Shown: positions 1 to 11,785, counted from the first letter of the stretch. The stretch: 64,000 bases of DNA from Anisus vortex (GCA_949126835.1 OX421498.1:874501-938500), one strand, 5' to 3'. Numbers and translations are program-made. The notes: generated by a model from the sequence alone, not told the origin.

Positions 1-388
1 CTAGGAAATAAACGAAAACATGTAATGTATTATTATACGATATGTAAGAAAAATAATGTAACCAAACTAGTATTGATCAATTTGGTCTGACGGGATACTT
101 TACTTTTTTACTACATTAAAAAGCGATTGGTTTACATAATTGTTTTATTCTAACACTGACCGCTAGCCACTGGTCAACGCAATCCTTATGGAAGTAGTGG
201 GCACAAGGAAGGAACGTCTTCTCGGAAACACTCTTGTAGCCCTCGTGACATATTATACATTCCTCTATATCTTCAGCAGCTGGGGATTGTTTCTTGTCCT
301 TAGACGTCGCATTCATCGCCATACTGTTCTAAACTAGAGCGGGCTTCTTAATAAGCACAGGTACGCTAAATGTAGCAGCTGTAGTACG
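1..388 (-). pseudogene. P1: RING-H2 paralogue, broken and cut by the window edge
   Basis: Only exon 3 (161-388, 76 codons, phase 0 at both ends) lies in the window. It ends at a GCG|GTCAGT donor. The acceptor of exon 4 (TTTCCTAG) falls exactly at base 1, so the CPxC exon is just outside. The RING half is intact: CIIC, then CAHYFHKDC, then VDQWLA. However, codon 20 of the exon is TAG, so the linker cannot be read through from an upstream exon. A downstream ATG at 320-322 would still give a short RING half. No exon 2 or exon 1 is found to the right; the conserved flanks jump from the exon 3 side to the exon 1 side near 715. I read this as a 5'-deleted copy. Family assignment is strong, loss of function likely. 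Confidence 0.7.
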
Positions 389-964
389 CTAAATGTATAC
401 ACGAAATAAAAAAATCAGATCATGTGTAAGGAGTAGCAAGAATCGAAAAGTCGAAAATAAGTTCTACTGCATTTATCTTTAGAAAACCGAAAATAATTGT
501 TTGCAAAGGAATAACTACTCGGTTCCATTTTCTTTTCATTAGATCTCCTAAGCTGGAAAACAATTCCTGACATTTCTCTTTTGATAAAAATAAACAACGA
601 GATGTAAATTATATTAAATTATATCTTTTAGCGAGGCTTCGAAAAGTGTAATGTCGCTAGGTAGGAGAGTAGATGTAAAGTTAAGCTTAGGGGAAGGAAG
701 GGAGAGGCAGGAATAGTTTATAAGACATTTTTCTTTAAAGTATTTCTGAAGTACTTTATATAAAGGTTATAATTTGGGAAATTGATGAACAGAGGAATTT
801 CACGCACCTTTTATTGTTCCAACATTATTTTATTTTAAAGGTCTAGATCTATTCAAGGTGCTATTTAGCACAATGATGAAAATGTTTATTTGGTCTAACT
901 CTAACGATGAGTTCCCAATATGGGACATTTGTTGCCAAGTCTTTAATAAATGCAAGTAATAGTA
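389..964. other. Flanking duplicon sequence, no gene
   Basis: The left part matches the sequence found upstream of exon 3 in other copies. From about 730 it matches the sequence upstream of exon 1 in P6 and P7 (ending ...tctagatctattcaa). The join between the two is the apparent deletion of exons 1 and 2 of P1. Confidence 0.5.
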
Positions 965-1400
965 TTGAGCCCTTTCATACCAATTATCACCAGTGAAGGC
1001 TCTTTCAAAAGTTTCTTTGGTCACATGAATGCATGGCCAGCACAATGACCAGTTGACTTACGTAACTTATAATACTTATACACATAATAGGTACTTGGTA
1101 GAATCAGGGACATAATAAGTACTTGGTAGAATCAGGGACATAATAAGTACTTGGTAGAATCAGGGACATATTAAGTACTTGGTAGAATCAGGGACATAAT
1201 AAGTACTTGGTAGAATCAGGGACATAATAAGTACTTGGTAGAATCAGGGACATAATAAGTACTTGGTAGAATCAGGGACATAATAAGTACTTGGTAGACT
1301 CAGGGACACACTCCAGACCCGAGGAAAAAAGATAATAGATTTTACTGTGGATTCAAGCCTGGAAACTTCGTTAAGCTAACCAAGGGCATCATTTAAGGTT
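965..1400 (-). mobile_element. Old tRNA-derived SINE, minus orientation, split by a 28-bp array
   Basis: Shares ggccagcacaatgacc and a later cagacccgag with minus-strand SINE copies near 12110, 21790 and 29640. The same insertion sits at the equivalent place upstream of several paralogues, so it predates their duplication. Confidence 0.55.
1081..1307. repeat. 28-bp minisatellite, 8 copies
   Basis: Unit aataagtacttggtagaatc plus agggacat. It lies inside the SINE remnant; the same segment is single-copy in the related SINEs near 12240 and 29765. Confidence 0.9.
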
Positions 1401-1499
1401 GGATATTTTCAAAACCATAATTTTATTTACACCTTCTTACTCCCGAATTTCCAATATTATATTTAAACTAAATGAAAGCGAAATAGCAGAGCTAAACTC

Positions 1500-1670
1500 T
1501 AAAAGGGTTTGGTGTGTTTTAGGACATTAGATCAGGAAATAAGTAAGCTGAATCACTATACCTAGAAACACTTGAGAACAAATCGAGCAAAGAATAAAGT
1601 AGTACACAGTACACAAGGCATTAAATCCTAATTTAAACGTTCAACACATTAACATATTATTAATAATATC
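1500..1670 (+). mobile_element. LINE ORF2 3' fragment
   Basis: Decayed coding similarity to the LINE fragments at 2090-2160 and 30470-30560 (a block around aatcactagaa..gagaaca..gggcaa..aaatagagtagta). It is a remnant only. Confidence 0.4.
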
Positions 1671-1924
1671 ATATATAATAGCATATATATTACATAAAAC
1701 TAATTGAATTTTAAAAATGGGAATATGTCTGTTCACCCAGAAAATTGCCCATTGGTACGTCCTAAACACAAATATGATTACAATTTACTTTTATTTATGG
1801 TAAAGACCTTAGCCTAACTATATATGAAAAGTAATAAATAATAAATTATCTTGGACCCACATACTGCTATGTAATTAACAAAATCTAACAAAATATTAGA
1901 ATTCATGAAACGAAACATTTAAAA

Positions 1925-2440
1925 ATGTAATAATAATATAAAACTAAAATATTATCTCACATTAGTTAGGCCTTTACTAGAATATGCATATTGTGTATGG
2001 GACCCATTAACAAAAGTTGACATTAAAAAATTAGAACAAATTCAGAAAAGATCTGCTAGGTTCATTACTAGCGAAAATTCACAAGAGTAACACCAATAGT
2101 TAAATCACTAAAGAAGGGCAAAGAGTTAAGTAGTAATAATACACTAGACATTAATTTTCGAAATTTAGAATTTAGATATTTAAAATATAGAAATACAATA
2201 TAATAGACACATATCGCAATGCTCAGGCAAACATAAGGACAAACAGTTTCCTTATCCCTTATGCGAGAACAAATGCATAATATAAGCATCCGGGCACGTA
2301 ATGGGTTGCTTGAATCAGTAACTTAACATCATTTAAAACACTAATAAAAATGAAAGACTAGACTCAGACCACAGATGTGCTTAGAACGCACTAATCTTCT
2401 TTATAGAAATAGCGTCTGTAATATATGAAAAAATATAACG
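1925..2440 (+). mobile_element. Non-LTR retrotransposon fragment, end of reverse transcriptase
   Basis: The plus strand encodes LVRPLLEYAYCVWDP followed by LEQIQKRSARFIT, the block that follows the catalytic core in CR1/Jockey-like reverse transcriptases. The reading frame then breaks. The 3' end (..ttctttatagaa.gagcgtctgtaat) recurs at 30780-30830 and 50955-50990 and marks one LINE family used repeatedly in this window. Confidence 0.75.
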
Positions 2441-2799
2441 TATCAGATGATTTGTTTTTGCCGTCTTATGTTTCTGTAATAGTGGATAATATGACATAGC
2501 TGTGCACTAATGAACACTCACTTCTCAGTTAATACAGACTGGGAATTCCCTTAATACTTGGAAAGTTTGCTTTGAAAATTTCTTTTTTTATTCTTATTGA
2601 ACTAAAGATAAAGAAAGATACAGATAATGAAACATATAAAGATGCAGATAAAGATACAGATAAAGAAACAGATAAAGATATCGGCATTTAACTTTTTTTT
2701 AGACCCTGTCATCAACCAAGAAGTTAAAGTATTCAGTAACATACAACTGAACTCTTATTAACTTCAAGTTTTGGATACACTGTTACTATAAGCTTAGTT
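2441..2799. other. No gene seen; short 12-bp array
   Basis: AT-rich sequence with a degenerate acagataaagat array at about 2615-2680. A similar tract occurs at 22394-22455. Confidence 0.5.
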
Positions 2800-3062
2800 C
2801 TCAACATCCTGGACCTACTGTGGATGGACTTGACGTTCCTACACATTCGGTCACAACACTGGGCTACTCGTTCAGTCCTCGTCAAAGTAAACCACGAGTT
2901 GACTTTTTATATTATTGTCTATTTGGACATAGGAAGAAAACATTTGGAGTGCGCGCCTTTAAGTCAGTGGCGCCAGTATTATGGAACAATTTACCTATTT
3001 CACTGAAGCAAACTGAAGCGAAGTCTTTTAAAAAGAACCTAAAGTCCTATATGTTTAAGTAA
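2800..3062 (+). mobile_element. LINE ORF2 C-terminal fragment
   Basis: 80 open codons ending in AFKSVAPVLWNNLPISLK and then SFKKNLKSYMF with a stop. LWN-LP...FK..LK..MF is the usual C-terminus of CR1/Rex-type LINE reverse transcriptases. The ATG is not meaningful; this is a 5'-truncated copy. Confidence 0.7.
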
Positions 3063-3264
3063 TCATGGTCTAATTTGTGCTCTTGTATTTATGTCATGAC
3101 AGCGCACTGAGCATGCTATTATAGCATGGATAGATGCGCCATATAAGTGATCATTATTATTATTATTATTTTTCGGTTTGCTGATATTATGACATTGAAC
3201 TATTGTGACATTGAAGGTCAACATTAGCTTATTTCAATATCTACAAATATTCTTTTTTTTTCCG

Positions 3265-3390
3265 TCAGCCATTAGGCTGTGGAACACCCTGAACCAGGCC
3301 TCCATCACTGCCCCCACAGTTCAGGCTTTTAAATCGTCACTGAAGGGCTGGACTAAAAACCTAAAGAGACACTCTGCCATCTGTTTATAA
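3265..3390 (+). mobile_element. Second LINE C-terminal fragment
   Basis: Encodes FPSAIRLWNTLNQ then FKSSLKGW and a stop. It is the same kind of C-terminus as the preceding element but clearly a different family. Confidence 0.6.
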
Positions 3391-3924
3391 TTGTTGTTTG
3401 TGATGTTTTTATTTTATGTGTAGTTAAATTGTGGACTCTTTCTTGGTCCTAACGGTTTCTCCACAGTAATATGACGAAGAAGATCTCCCCTTCTCCTTAT
3501 GGATACCTCCCCTTGTTGACGGGGGGTGAGGGGTCACATTGTTTTGTGACCGTGCGCGACCTTTGTCCGAGTGGCCAGAGCGGTCTGGAGAAAAGACACA
3601 AGTCCTTAGTGTGTTCTTCCCCTTGTGGTATGTACGTTTTTAAGTTTAGAGTAGAGTGTACAGTTAGAGGGAGAGAGACTGTTAAATGCTATTTGAGTTA
3701 CTTAACTCCATAATTATTGTACTTGTATTGTACAGTCAGTGTTATGTCTCTTATTGAATTAAAGTTTTTAGTAATAGTTCCGGATGTCTTTGTTTATTAA
3801 TTTCTTAGTTCAAAGTTAAGCGTGTCACTAGTGTTTAGGATTCTTCAATGATACAATCAAGTCATTCAAGATAAAAGATCCCCCAGCCCCCAGCGACAGT
3901 AACAGTATAAACATGGACAAACTG
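3391..3924. other. Unassigned, possible retroelement 3' end
   Basis: Contains an 80-codon ORF (3471-3713) without recognisable domains and an aattaaag polyadenylation-like signal near 3756. This could be LINE 3' sequence or LTR debris; no terminal repeats were found. Confidence 0.3.
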
Positions 3925-4060
3925 GTGGTTTGGTCCTGTGGTAAGTATACCGGAATGTCAACCGACACGTCGCCGGTTCAATCCCTGCCGCCGACCTAAT
4001 CCCTGCCGCCATGCAGAAGTTTTGGGATGTAGAGGAGGAGCGTCTGTAAAACTCATAAAT
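3925..4060 (+). mobile_element. tRNA-derived SINE, second family
   Basis: Has a B-box-like ccggttcaatccctg and an A-box-like tggtcctgtggtaag upstream. The related head ggctggtcctgtggttggtt occurs at 20712. Its end (gaggagcgtctgtaaaa) resembles the LINE 3' end gaaggagcgtctgtaat. Confidence 0.45.
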
Positions 4061-4161
4061 TACTTAAGGGAAAAAAAACTTATGTTTATTTTATAAGCTT
4101 GTATTTATTAAATGTAACAGACACTCAATCTATATAGAGGATTGTTTGCTTATAGCACTTA

Positions 4162-4908
4162 TAGGTCTACATGGTTTAAGTTATTATAAGTACTATATGG
4201 TTTAAGTTATTATATGTACTATATGGTTTAAGTTAATATATGTACTACATGGTTTAAGTTAATATATGTACTACATGGTTTAAGTTAATATATGTACTAC
4301 ATGGTTTAAGTTAATATATGTACTACATGGTTTAAGTTAATATATGCACTACATGGTTTAAGTTAATATATGTACTACATGGTTTAAGTTAATATATGCA
4401 CTACATGGTTTAAGTTAATATATGTACTACATGGTTTAAGTTAATATATGTACTACATGGTTTAAGTTAATATATGTACTACATGGTTTAAGTTAATATA
4501 TGTACTACATGGTTTAAGTTAATATATGTACTACATGGTTTAAGTTAATATCTGTACTATATGGTTTAAGTTAATATATGTACTACATGGTTTAAGTTAA
4601 TATATGTACTACATGGTTTAAGTTAATATATGTACTACATGGTTTAAGTTAATATATGTACTATATGGTTTAAGTTAATATATGTACTATATGGTTTAAG
4701 TTAATATATGTACTATATGGTTTAAGTTAATATATGTACTACATGGTTTAAGTTAATATATGTACTACATGGTTTAAGTTAATATATGTACTATATGGTT
4801 TAAGTTAATATATGTACTATATGGTTTAAGTTAATATATGTACTACATGGTTTAAGTTAATATATGTACTATATGGTTTAAGTTAATATATGTACTACAT
4901 GGTTTAAG
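4162..4908. repeat. 26-bp minisatellite, about 28 copies
   Basis: Unit tactacatggtttaagttaa plus tatatg. Variants are mainly tac/tat and tgtac/tgcac; homogeneity is high in the middle. Confidence 0.95.
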
Positions 4909-4979
4909 TCTAACCTTGTAATTTAAGTTGTGTTAAAACTTTTTGTTTTTGCTCATTTTGTAGTGTCTGGTTTTGTTTA

Positions 4980-5240
4980 TCCGCGGTGGACGAGCGGCAG
5001 CGCGTTCGACTGGCGTACCGAAGGTCCTGGGTTCGAACCATGGACAAGACTCGGATTTTTTTCCCGGGTCTAGAGGACGTCCATGAGTCTACCCAGCTCT
5101 GATGGGTACTTGACCTTAGTTGGAGTAAAGTAAAGGCGACTGTGCATTGTGCTGGCCACACAATTACCTAGTATGCCGTGGCCACAGAAACTGCTGATCG
5201 CTGCTTCACCGGCCCTATTATTAATTTGGTCCGACTGGTA
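4980..5240 (+). mobile_element. tRNA-derived SINE, near full length
   Basis: A-box-like ggacgagcggcagcgcg and B-box gggttcgaacc, then the shared body with ggccacacaatta and cgctgcttcaccgg. Body and head match copies at 40135 and 43400. Too degenerate and too long to be a tRNA gene. Confidence 0.8.
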
Positions 5241-6019
5241 CTTCATTTCGTTTATCTCCAATTGTTAATTTAAGAAAAAAAAATCATTTATTTAAAATCA
5301 TGTTATGTTATATATATATATATATATATATTAATAAAACGTTCAACCACTGCAAATGACGCACAACTTAGAAATTAAACTATACATAAAATTAAACAAA
5401 TTTTGTTAAAAGAGATATTTTTTTCTTTTATTTACAAACACATCAATGTATAATAATTATATTATGTTTTTATATATTAACTTATTATATTTATATTATA
5501 TTAATATTATGTTTGAAAAAAAAACGAGAAAGCAAAAAGCATGCTTCCTTCTAAGTAGAAAATAAACTACATTGATGTCAAGACTCATATTAATTTGTAA
5601 TATATCCCTACAGAACATTTTTATTAGCTTAACCAGATTTAAAATTGACCCAATTTCTCAAAGGATTTTAAAAATTACAATATCAATGCAGCTCGAAGTT
5701 TTAGCTGAAAACATCGACACATTGATGGACATTATAATCTTGAAACATAAAAACGTTTAAGACATTCTTCACCAGATACATACATGCTTTGTAAAAATAT
5801 TTTGTAAACCGAAAAAAATATTTTGTCATTAAAATAGTAAATTTTGACTTTAAACTCTCTACATCCAAGTCTTCAAAGAGAAGACGATGGAGTGTCGAGA
5901 TTATCTCGAGACTAAACATCGAATAAAGATGTCTGACGTTAGGCCTTATAAAAATGTTCCATCTTTACTGAGTGGCAGCTATTACATTAGCTGCAGTTGC
6001 TACTCTTGAAACAGTAGCC
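5241..6019. other. AT-rich spacer and 3' flank of P2
   Basis: Includes (ta)n at 5312-5331 and a segment (ttcaaccactgca) that recurs at 16243, 23420 and 30898 as part of the duplicated unit. At 5845-5925 is the single-copy version of the 59-bp sequence amplified downstream of P3. The short ORFs here show no protein features. Confidence 0.5.
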
Positions 6020-9000
6020 TTAGCGGGGGCAGCAATAGGGGCAATAGAAGCAATTGGGGCAGTAGTAGAAATATGAAAACTGCGGCTGCTGTGGCCATTG
6101 GTTCTGTTGTCGTATTGCTCCAATCGTTTCGTTTTCAGCAGTTGGTACATTTGAAACAATGGCATCAGTTGAAAAAGTATCTGCCGTTGGAAAAGCTCGG
6201 CATACAGGGCATGAATTGTTTTTCTATGAAATACAAGAAAACATGTTCTATTAAACAATGTTATGTAAGAAAAATTATTTGATAATGAGATTAAAAAGCG
6301 TTGGTTTAGAGGATTGTTTGATTCTATCACTGACCGCTAGCCACTGGTCAACGCAATCCTTATGGAAGTTGTGAGCACAAGGAAGGAACTCCTTCTCCTC
6401 ATTACTTCTGTAGACTTCTTGGCATATGGGACATACCTCTACATCTTCAGCAGCGGGAGGTTCTATCTTGTCCTGAGAAGTCACCTTGATTACCGTGGCT
6501 TTCTGGTATGGATGGCTTCTCGCCTTGATTACCTTGCGTTTCTTGAGTGGCTTAAGTTTTGGAATTTTTGAAGGTGCCGTATGTATGGAATAGATCATAT
6601 AAAAAATTATCAGATTGTTTGCAATGAGTAGCAATAATTAGAATGTCAAAGATACGTTTTATTGCATTTAGTTAAAGATTTTGTCAGACGAGGAAGCCTG
6701 CCACATCATTAATAGGAATTTGAGTTTAATTAACGGATTTATATTAAAAGAACGGAAAATATATTTTGAAACTGATGACTACTGCGTCCCAATTTCTAAG
6801 TTGAACTTTTCTAGGAGTAAATAAGATAATATTTCTTTATTAAGCCAATCAAATGGAAATTTGTCTTGATTACATATGTTTTGTCTTTCAGCATATTTTA
6901 AATAAAATAAAAGAACTATTTGTATTCAAGCTAAAAATTATACTTATAAATATAGACAAGCACGCACACAATCACACAATTTATCATACAAGAAAAAGTT
7001 CATTAGTAGTAGCTATTGCATTCTGGCTGACTGAAGTCCAGACGATATATTTCTTGTTACATATTATTAATATGTGTGAATTCTAATTTTAGATAGAGTC
7101 TAGTATGGCCTGAGGCTGACGCACAGTAATTCTATTCTAGCGTGCATTTCTTTTTTTTTTTTTGTTGTAATGATGTTGATACATATTTATATTAAATTAT
7201 ATATTTTTTAGCTACACTTTGAGGTGTGCAAAGTCACTGGGTTGTATGGTAGGCGTAAAGCTCATGTTAGGGAATAGTAAAGTCACTGGGTTGTATTGTA
7301 GGCGTAAAGCTCATGTTAGGGAATAGTAAAGTCACTGGGTTGTATTGTAGGCGTAAAGCTCATGTTAGGGAATAGTAAAGTCACTGGGTTGTATTGTAGG
7401 CGTAAAGCTCATGTTAGGGAATAGTAAAGTCACTGGGTTGTATTGTAGGCGTAAAGCTCATGTTAGGGAATAGTAAAGTCACTGGGTTGTATTGTAGGCG
7501 TAAAGCTCATGTTAGGGAATAGTAAAGTCACTGGGTTGTATTGTAGGCGTAAAGCTCATGTTAATGAATAGTAAAGTCACTGGGTTGTATTGTAGGCGTA
7601 AAGCTCATGTTAGGGAATAGTAAAGTCACTGGGTTGTATTGTAGGCGTAAAGCTCATGTTAGGGCATAGTAAAGTCACTGGGTTGTATTGTAGGCGTAAA
7701 GCTCATGTTAGGGAATAGTAAAGTCACTGGGTTGTATTGTAGGCGTAAAGCTCATGTTAGGGAATAGTAAAGTCACTGGGTTGTATTGTAGGCGTAAAGC
7801 TCATGTTAGGGAATAGTAAAGTCACTGGGTTGTATTGTAGGCGTAAAGCTCATGTTAGGGAATAGTAAAGTCACTGGGTTGTATTGTAGGCGTAAAGCTC
7901 ATGTTAGGGAATAGTAAAGTCACTGGGTTGTATTGTAGGCGTAAAGCTCATGTTAGGGCATAGTAAAGTCACTGGGTTGTATTGTAGGCGTAAAGCTCAT
8001 GTTAGGGAATAGTAAAGTCACTGGGTTGTATTGTAGGCGTAAAGCTCATGTTAGGGAATAGTAAAGTCACTGGGTTGTATTGTAGGCGTAAAGCTCATGT
8101 TAGGGAATAGTAAAGTCACTGGGTTGTATTGTAGGCGTAAAGCTCATGTTAGGGAATAGTAAAGTACATATAACGTCTGACGAACCAAATCCATCCTTAG
8201 AACCAGTGAAGCAGCGTTCACCAGTTACTGCGGACACGGCATACTAGGGTATTGTGTGACCAGTACAATGCCCAGCTAACTTTACCCTAACTTTAGTGAG
8301 GTACCCATCAGACCCAGGAACAAATTGAGCCCTAGCCTTCACAAGGATTCAAACCCTTGGCCTCTGGTACGCCAACCGAACGCGCTGCCGTTCGGCCACT
8401 GTGTCCCTAAAAGGAAAGTGCAAGGTTTGTTAGGGGGAGGGGGAGGGGGGGAGGGGAGGGACTTTAATTTCTCCTCTTATATACACCGTATAAAGGTGCA
8501 CTAGTTAAGATTTGACAAACGACTTATTGTACGTCAAAAGTTTGTACAATGTAATAAAATGTGTTTGCAATTAAAAATATTTAACGAGATATCCGTTATA
8601 TTTAATTTATTATTGGATATCGCATACAAGAACTCTGCGTTTTAGCGTCGCTTGCAAGGTGGCGGGAAGGAACATGTTTGACTGTTTCGTAGAGGGAAAA
8701 GATATATTAGATCTACAATCTATTGGGAAATAGATATCTTAGATCTACAATCTAGTGGGAAATAGATATCTTAGATCTACAATCTAGTGGGAAATAGATA
8801 TCTTAGATCTACAATCTACAATCTATTGGGAAATAAATATCTTAGATCTACAATCTATTGGGAAATAAATATCTTAGATCTACAATCTATTGGGAAATAG
8901 ATATCTTAGATCTACAATCTATTGGGAAATAGATATCTTAGATCTACAATCTACAATCTATTGGGAAATAAATATCTTAGATCTACAATCTAGTGAGAAA

Positions 9001-10526
9001 TAGATATCTTAGATCTACAATCTACAATCTATTGGGAAATAAATATCTTAGATCTACAATCTATTGGGAAATAAATATCTTAGATCTACAATCTAGTGGG
9101 AAATAGATATCTTAGATCTACAATCTAGTGAGAAATAGATATCTTAGATCTACAATCTACAATCTATTGGGAAATAAATATCTTAGATCTACAATCTATT
9201 GGGAAATAGATATCTTAGATCTACAATCTAGTGGGAAATAGATATCTTAGATCTACAATCTAGTGAGAAATAGATATCTTAGATCTACAATCTACAATCT
9301 ATTGGGAAATAAATATCTTAGATCTACAATCTATTGGGAAATAAATATCTTAGATCTACAATCTATTGGGAAATAGATATCTTAGATCTACAATCTATTG
9401 GGAAATAGATATCTTAGATCTACAATCTACAATCTATTGGGAAATAAATATCTTAGATCTACAATCTAGTGAGAAATAGATATCTTAGATCTACAATCTA
9501 CAATCTATTGGGAAATAAATATATTAGATCTACAATCTATTGGGAAATAAATATCTTAGATCTACAATCTAGTGGGAAATAGATATCTTAGATCTACAAT
9601 CTAGTGAGAAATAGATATCTTAGATCTACAATCTACAATCTATTGGGAAATAAATATCTTAGATCTACAATCTAGTGAGAAATAGATATCTTAGATCTAC
9701 AATCTACAATCTATTGGGAAATAAATATCTTAGATCTACAATCTATTGGGAAATAAATATCTTAGATCTACAATCTAGTGGGAAATAGATATCTTAGATC
9801 TACAATCTAGTGAGAAATAGATATCTTAGATCTACAATCTAGTGAGAAATAGATATCTTAGATCTACAATCTACAATCTATTGGGAAATAAATATCTTAG
9901 ATCTACAATCTATTGGGAAATAAATATCTTAGATCTACAATCTAGTGGGAAATAGATATCTTAGATCTACAATCTAGTGAGAAATAGATATCTTAGATCT
10001 ACAATCTACAATCTATTGGGAAATAAATATCTTAGATCTACAATCTATTGGGAAATAAATATCTTAGATCTACAATCTAGTGGGAAATAGATATCTTAGA
10101 TCTACAATCTAGTGAGAAATAGATATCTTAGATCTACAATCTACAATCTATTGGGAAATAAATATCTTAGATCTACAATCTATTGGGAAATAAATATCTT
10201 AGATCTACAATCTAGTGGGAAATAGATATCTTAGATCTACAATCTAGTGAGAAATAGATATCTTAGATCTACAATCTATTGGGAAATAGATATCTTAGAT
10301 CTACAATCTATTTGTTTTTATAGGGAAAAAATAAAATAAATTTAGACACTCTACAATCGTAATAAAAAATTAATAGTTAAAACTCAAATTTTAAACTCAC
10401 TTACACATATATCTTGTATGTCATCAAAATCATCCAGTTTCCGTTTCCTGGAAGCTGGCTTCTCTTGCGTTAATTCTGTATTAATTATATCTGTGCTATC
10501 GCCCATTATTTTGATCCAATGAAATC
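6020..10526 (-). CDS. P2: RING-H2 protein gene
   Basis: Exon 1 is 10405-10526, with ATG at 10504-10506 and 34 codons (MGDSTDIIN... with SRKRK), ending at TGT|GTAAGT. Exon 3 ends at 6335. Exon 4 is 6020-6223 (68 codons with stop), after a TTTCATAG acceptor. Joined in phase 0, the finger reads C-x2-C-x14-C-x-H-x2-H-x2-C-x10-C-x2-C with CPIC and CPVCRA. The last exon ends in a Cys/Tyr/Pro-rich tail (YYCPNCFYCPYCCPR), unlike other copies. No exon 2 was found. The acceptor normally used for exon 3 is deleted; the best substitute is CTTAAG|CC at 6551-6552, in the right phase but with a poor pyrimidine tract. Predicted role: E3 ubiquitin ligase type RING, from the retained ligands, Trp and linker Arg. 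Expression and exact splicing are uncertain. Confidence 0.65.
6335..6550 (-). CDS. P2 exon 3: linker and first six RING ligands
   Basis: 72 codons if the substitute acceptor is used. The basic linker (PLKKRKVIKARSHPYQKATV) leads into VCPICQEVYRS and CAHNFHKDCVDQWLA. The open frame continues upstream to an ATG at 6632-6634, so an unspliced start in this region is also possible. Confidence 0.7.
6551..7227. other. P2 intron sequence, no other gene seen
   Basis: AT-rich. From 7200 it matches the conserved intron segment of other copies (gaggtgtgcaaagtcactggg), which becomes the unit of the following array. Confidence 0.45.
7228..8165. repeat. 49-bp minisatellite, 19 copies, in P2 intron
   Basis: Unit begins aaagtcactgggttgtattg and ends gttagggaatagt. 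Rare variants are ttaatgaat and gggcatag. The first copy is continuous with unique intron sequence, so the array grew in place. Confidence 0.95.
8175..8410 (-). mobile_element. tRNA-derived SINE, minus orientation
   Basis: Reverse strand carries the head gccgaacggcagcgcgttcg and B-box-like ggtttgaatcc, and the body ends at gaagcagcgttcacc. It sits in the P2 intron between two arrays. Confidence 0.75.
8411..8696. other. P2 intron, G-rich tract and conserved segment
   Basis: A (ggggga)n-like tract at 8432-8460, followed by a stretch (ttttagcgtcgcttgcaagg ... acatgtttga) equivalent to 36228-36272 and 46275-46325 in P6 and P7. In all three copies a minisatellite follows immediately. Confidence 0.5.
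8697..10312. repeat. 32/39-bp minisatellite with a 135-bp higher-order repeat
   Basis: Base unit 32 bp (agatctacaatctattggga plus aataaatatctt); a 39-bp form has an extra acaatct. From about 9861 the order 39+32+32+32 recurs: the long unit starts at 9861, 9996 and 10131, exactly 135 bp apart. Confidence 0.95.
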
Positions 10527-10569
10527 CTTAAAAAAATAAAATATGTATCAAAACGTATTATTATTATGT

Positions 10570-10970
10570 GGCTACTGGCTATATTGTAGCTCACACAACA
10601 CTGGCTACTGGCTAGATTAGAGTGTAGCTCACACAGCACTGGCTACTGGCTAGATTGTAGCTCACACAGCACTGGCTACTGGCCAGATTGTAGCTCACAC
10701 AGCACTGGCTACTGGCTGGATTGTAGCTCACACAGCACTGGCTACTGGCTAGATTGTAACTCACACAGCACTGGCTACTGGCTAGATTGTAGCTCACACA
10801 GCACTGGCTACTGGCTAGATTGTAACTCACACAGCACTGGCTACTGGCTAGATTGTAGCTCACACAGCACTGGCTACTGGCTAGATTGTAGCTCACACAG
10901 CACTGGCTACTGGCTAGATTGTAGCTCACACAGCATGGGCTTACTGGCTAGATTGTAGCTCACACAGTTT
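10570..10970. repeat. 33-bp minisatellite, about 12 copies, 5' of P2 exon 1
   Basis: Unit ctcacacagcactggctact plus ggctagattgtag. Because 33 is divisible by three, a spurious minus-strand ORF (10612-10929) with SYNLASSQCCV repeats runs through it. Confidence 0.9.
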
Positions 10971-11436
10971 GGGCTTAACTCCGTGTGTCTGAAAAGCGAG
11001 CCTCGGTTTTATTTCGTACGACTTATGTGCATAGGGGGCGCATATGGCCAACTGTGCTGCCACACTAGCCATTTTCTGGAGCGCCAGAGCAAAATTATTA
11101 ACGTTTTTATGTTTTCAATACTTACCCTACTTGATTTCGTGTGTTAGCGTTGCATTTAATAATTTAAAAGTAAATAATAAGAATGATAACCGTGATTAAA
11201 GTATTGTCTAATTTCATGAGTTACCTCCCTTACGACTAATTATAGTTTTAAAATACTGTAAGTAAAAAAAAACTGTATTTATTCTTCAAACGCCTTAAGT
11301 GAGAGAGTCTTTATGGAATATGTATAAAATTGCCCCATGTACTTGGACAATGTCATAATGTAAAGTATTTTTAAGCGATCAAGAACTGACAATATACAAA
11401 AAATTTACAAAAAACTTGCCGTGTCTATGTTTAATG
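10971..11436. other. No gene seen
   Basis: Mixed sequence upstream of P2. A P2 promoter or non-coding first exon could lie here, because exon 1 has an acceptor in front of it, but none can be pinpointed. Confidence 0.3.
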
Positions 11437-11785
11437 GAGATGACTTTTACCGTATCTGTAGACTAAGTCATTTTCTTTGACTTTTACCGTATCTATAGAC
11501 TAAGTCATTTTTATTTGACTTTTACCGTAACTATAGACTAAGTCATTTTTCTTTGACTTTTACCGTAACTATAGACTAAGTCATTTTTCTTTGACTTTTA
11601 CCGTAACTATAGACTAAGTCATTTTTCTTTGACTTTTACCGTAACTATAGACTAAGTCATTTTTCGTTGACTTTTACCGTATCTATAGACTAAGTCATTT
11701 TTCTTTGACTTTTACCGCATCTATAGACTAAGTCATTTTTCTTTGACTTTTACCGTATCTATAGACTAAGTCATTTTTCTTTGAA
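11437..11785. repeat. 39-bp minisatellite, about 9 copies
   Basis: Unit tgacttttaccgtatctata plus gactaagtcatttttcttt. Each unit contains tgacttt and agtca on opposite ends. Confidence 0.9.

Noticed and set aside
6073..6282. Plus-strand ORF opposite P2 exon 4
   Set aside because: The minus strand has the acceptor and CPVCR in phase with exon 3; the plus ORF has no features.
5965..6330. 121-codon minus-strand ORF overlapping P2 exon 4
   Set aside because: Different frame from CPVCR; its Ala/Thr-rich end is the shifted reading of the Cys/Pro-rich tail.
8697..10312. CRISPR-like array
   Set aside because: Contiguous tandem units without unique spacers; eukaryotic minisatellite.
10612..10929. 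Cys-rich 11-residue repeat protein (SYNLASSQCCV)
   Set aside because: 33-bp minisatellite read in an open frame; no signal peptide or conserved flanks.
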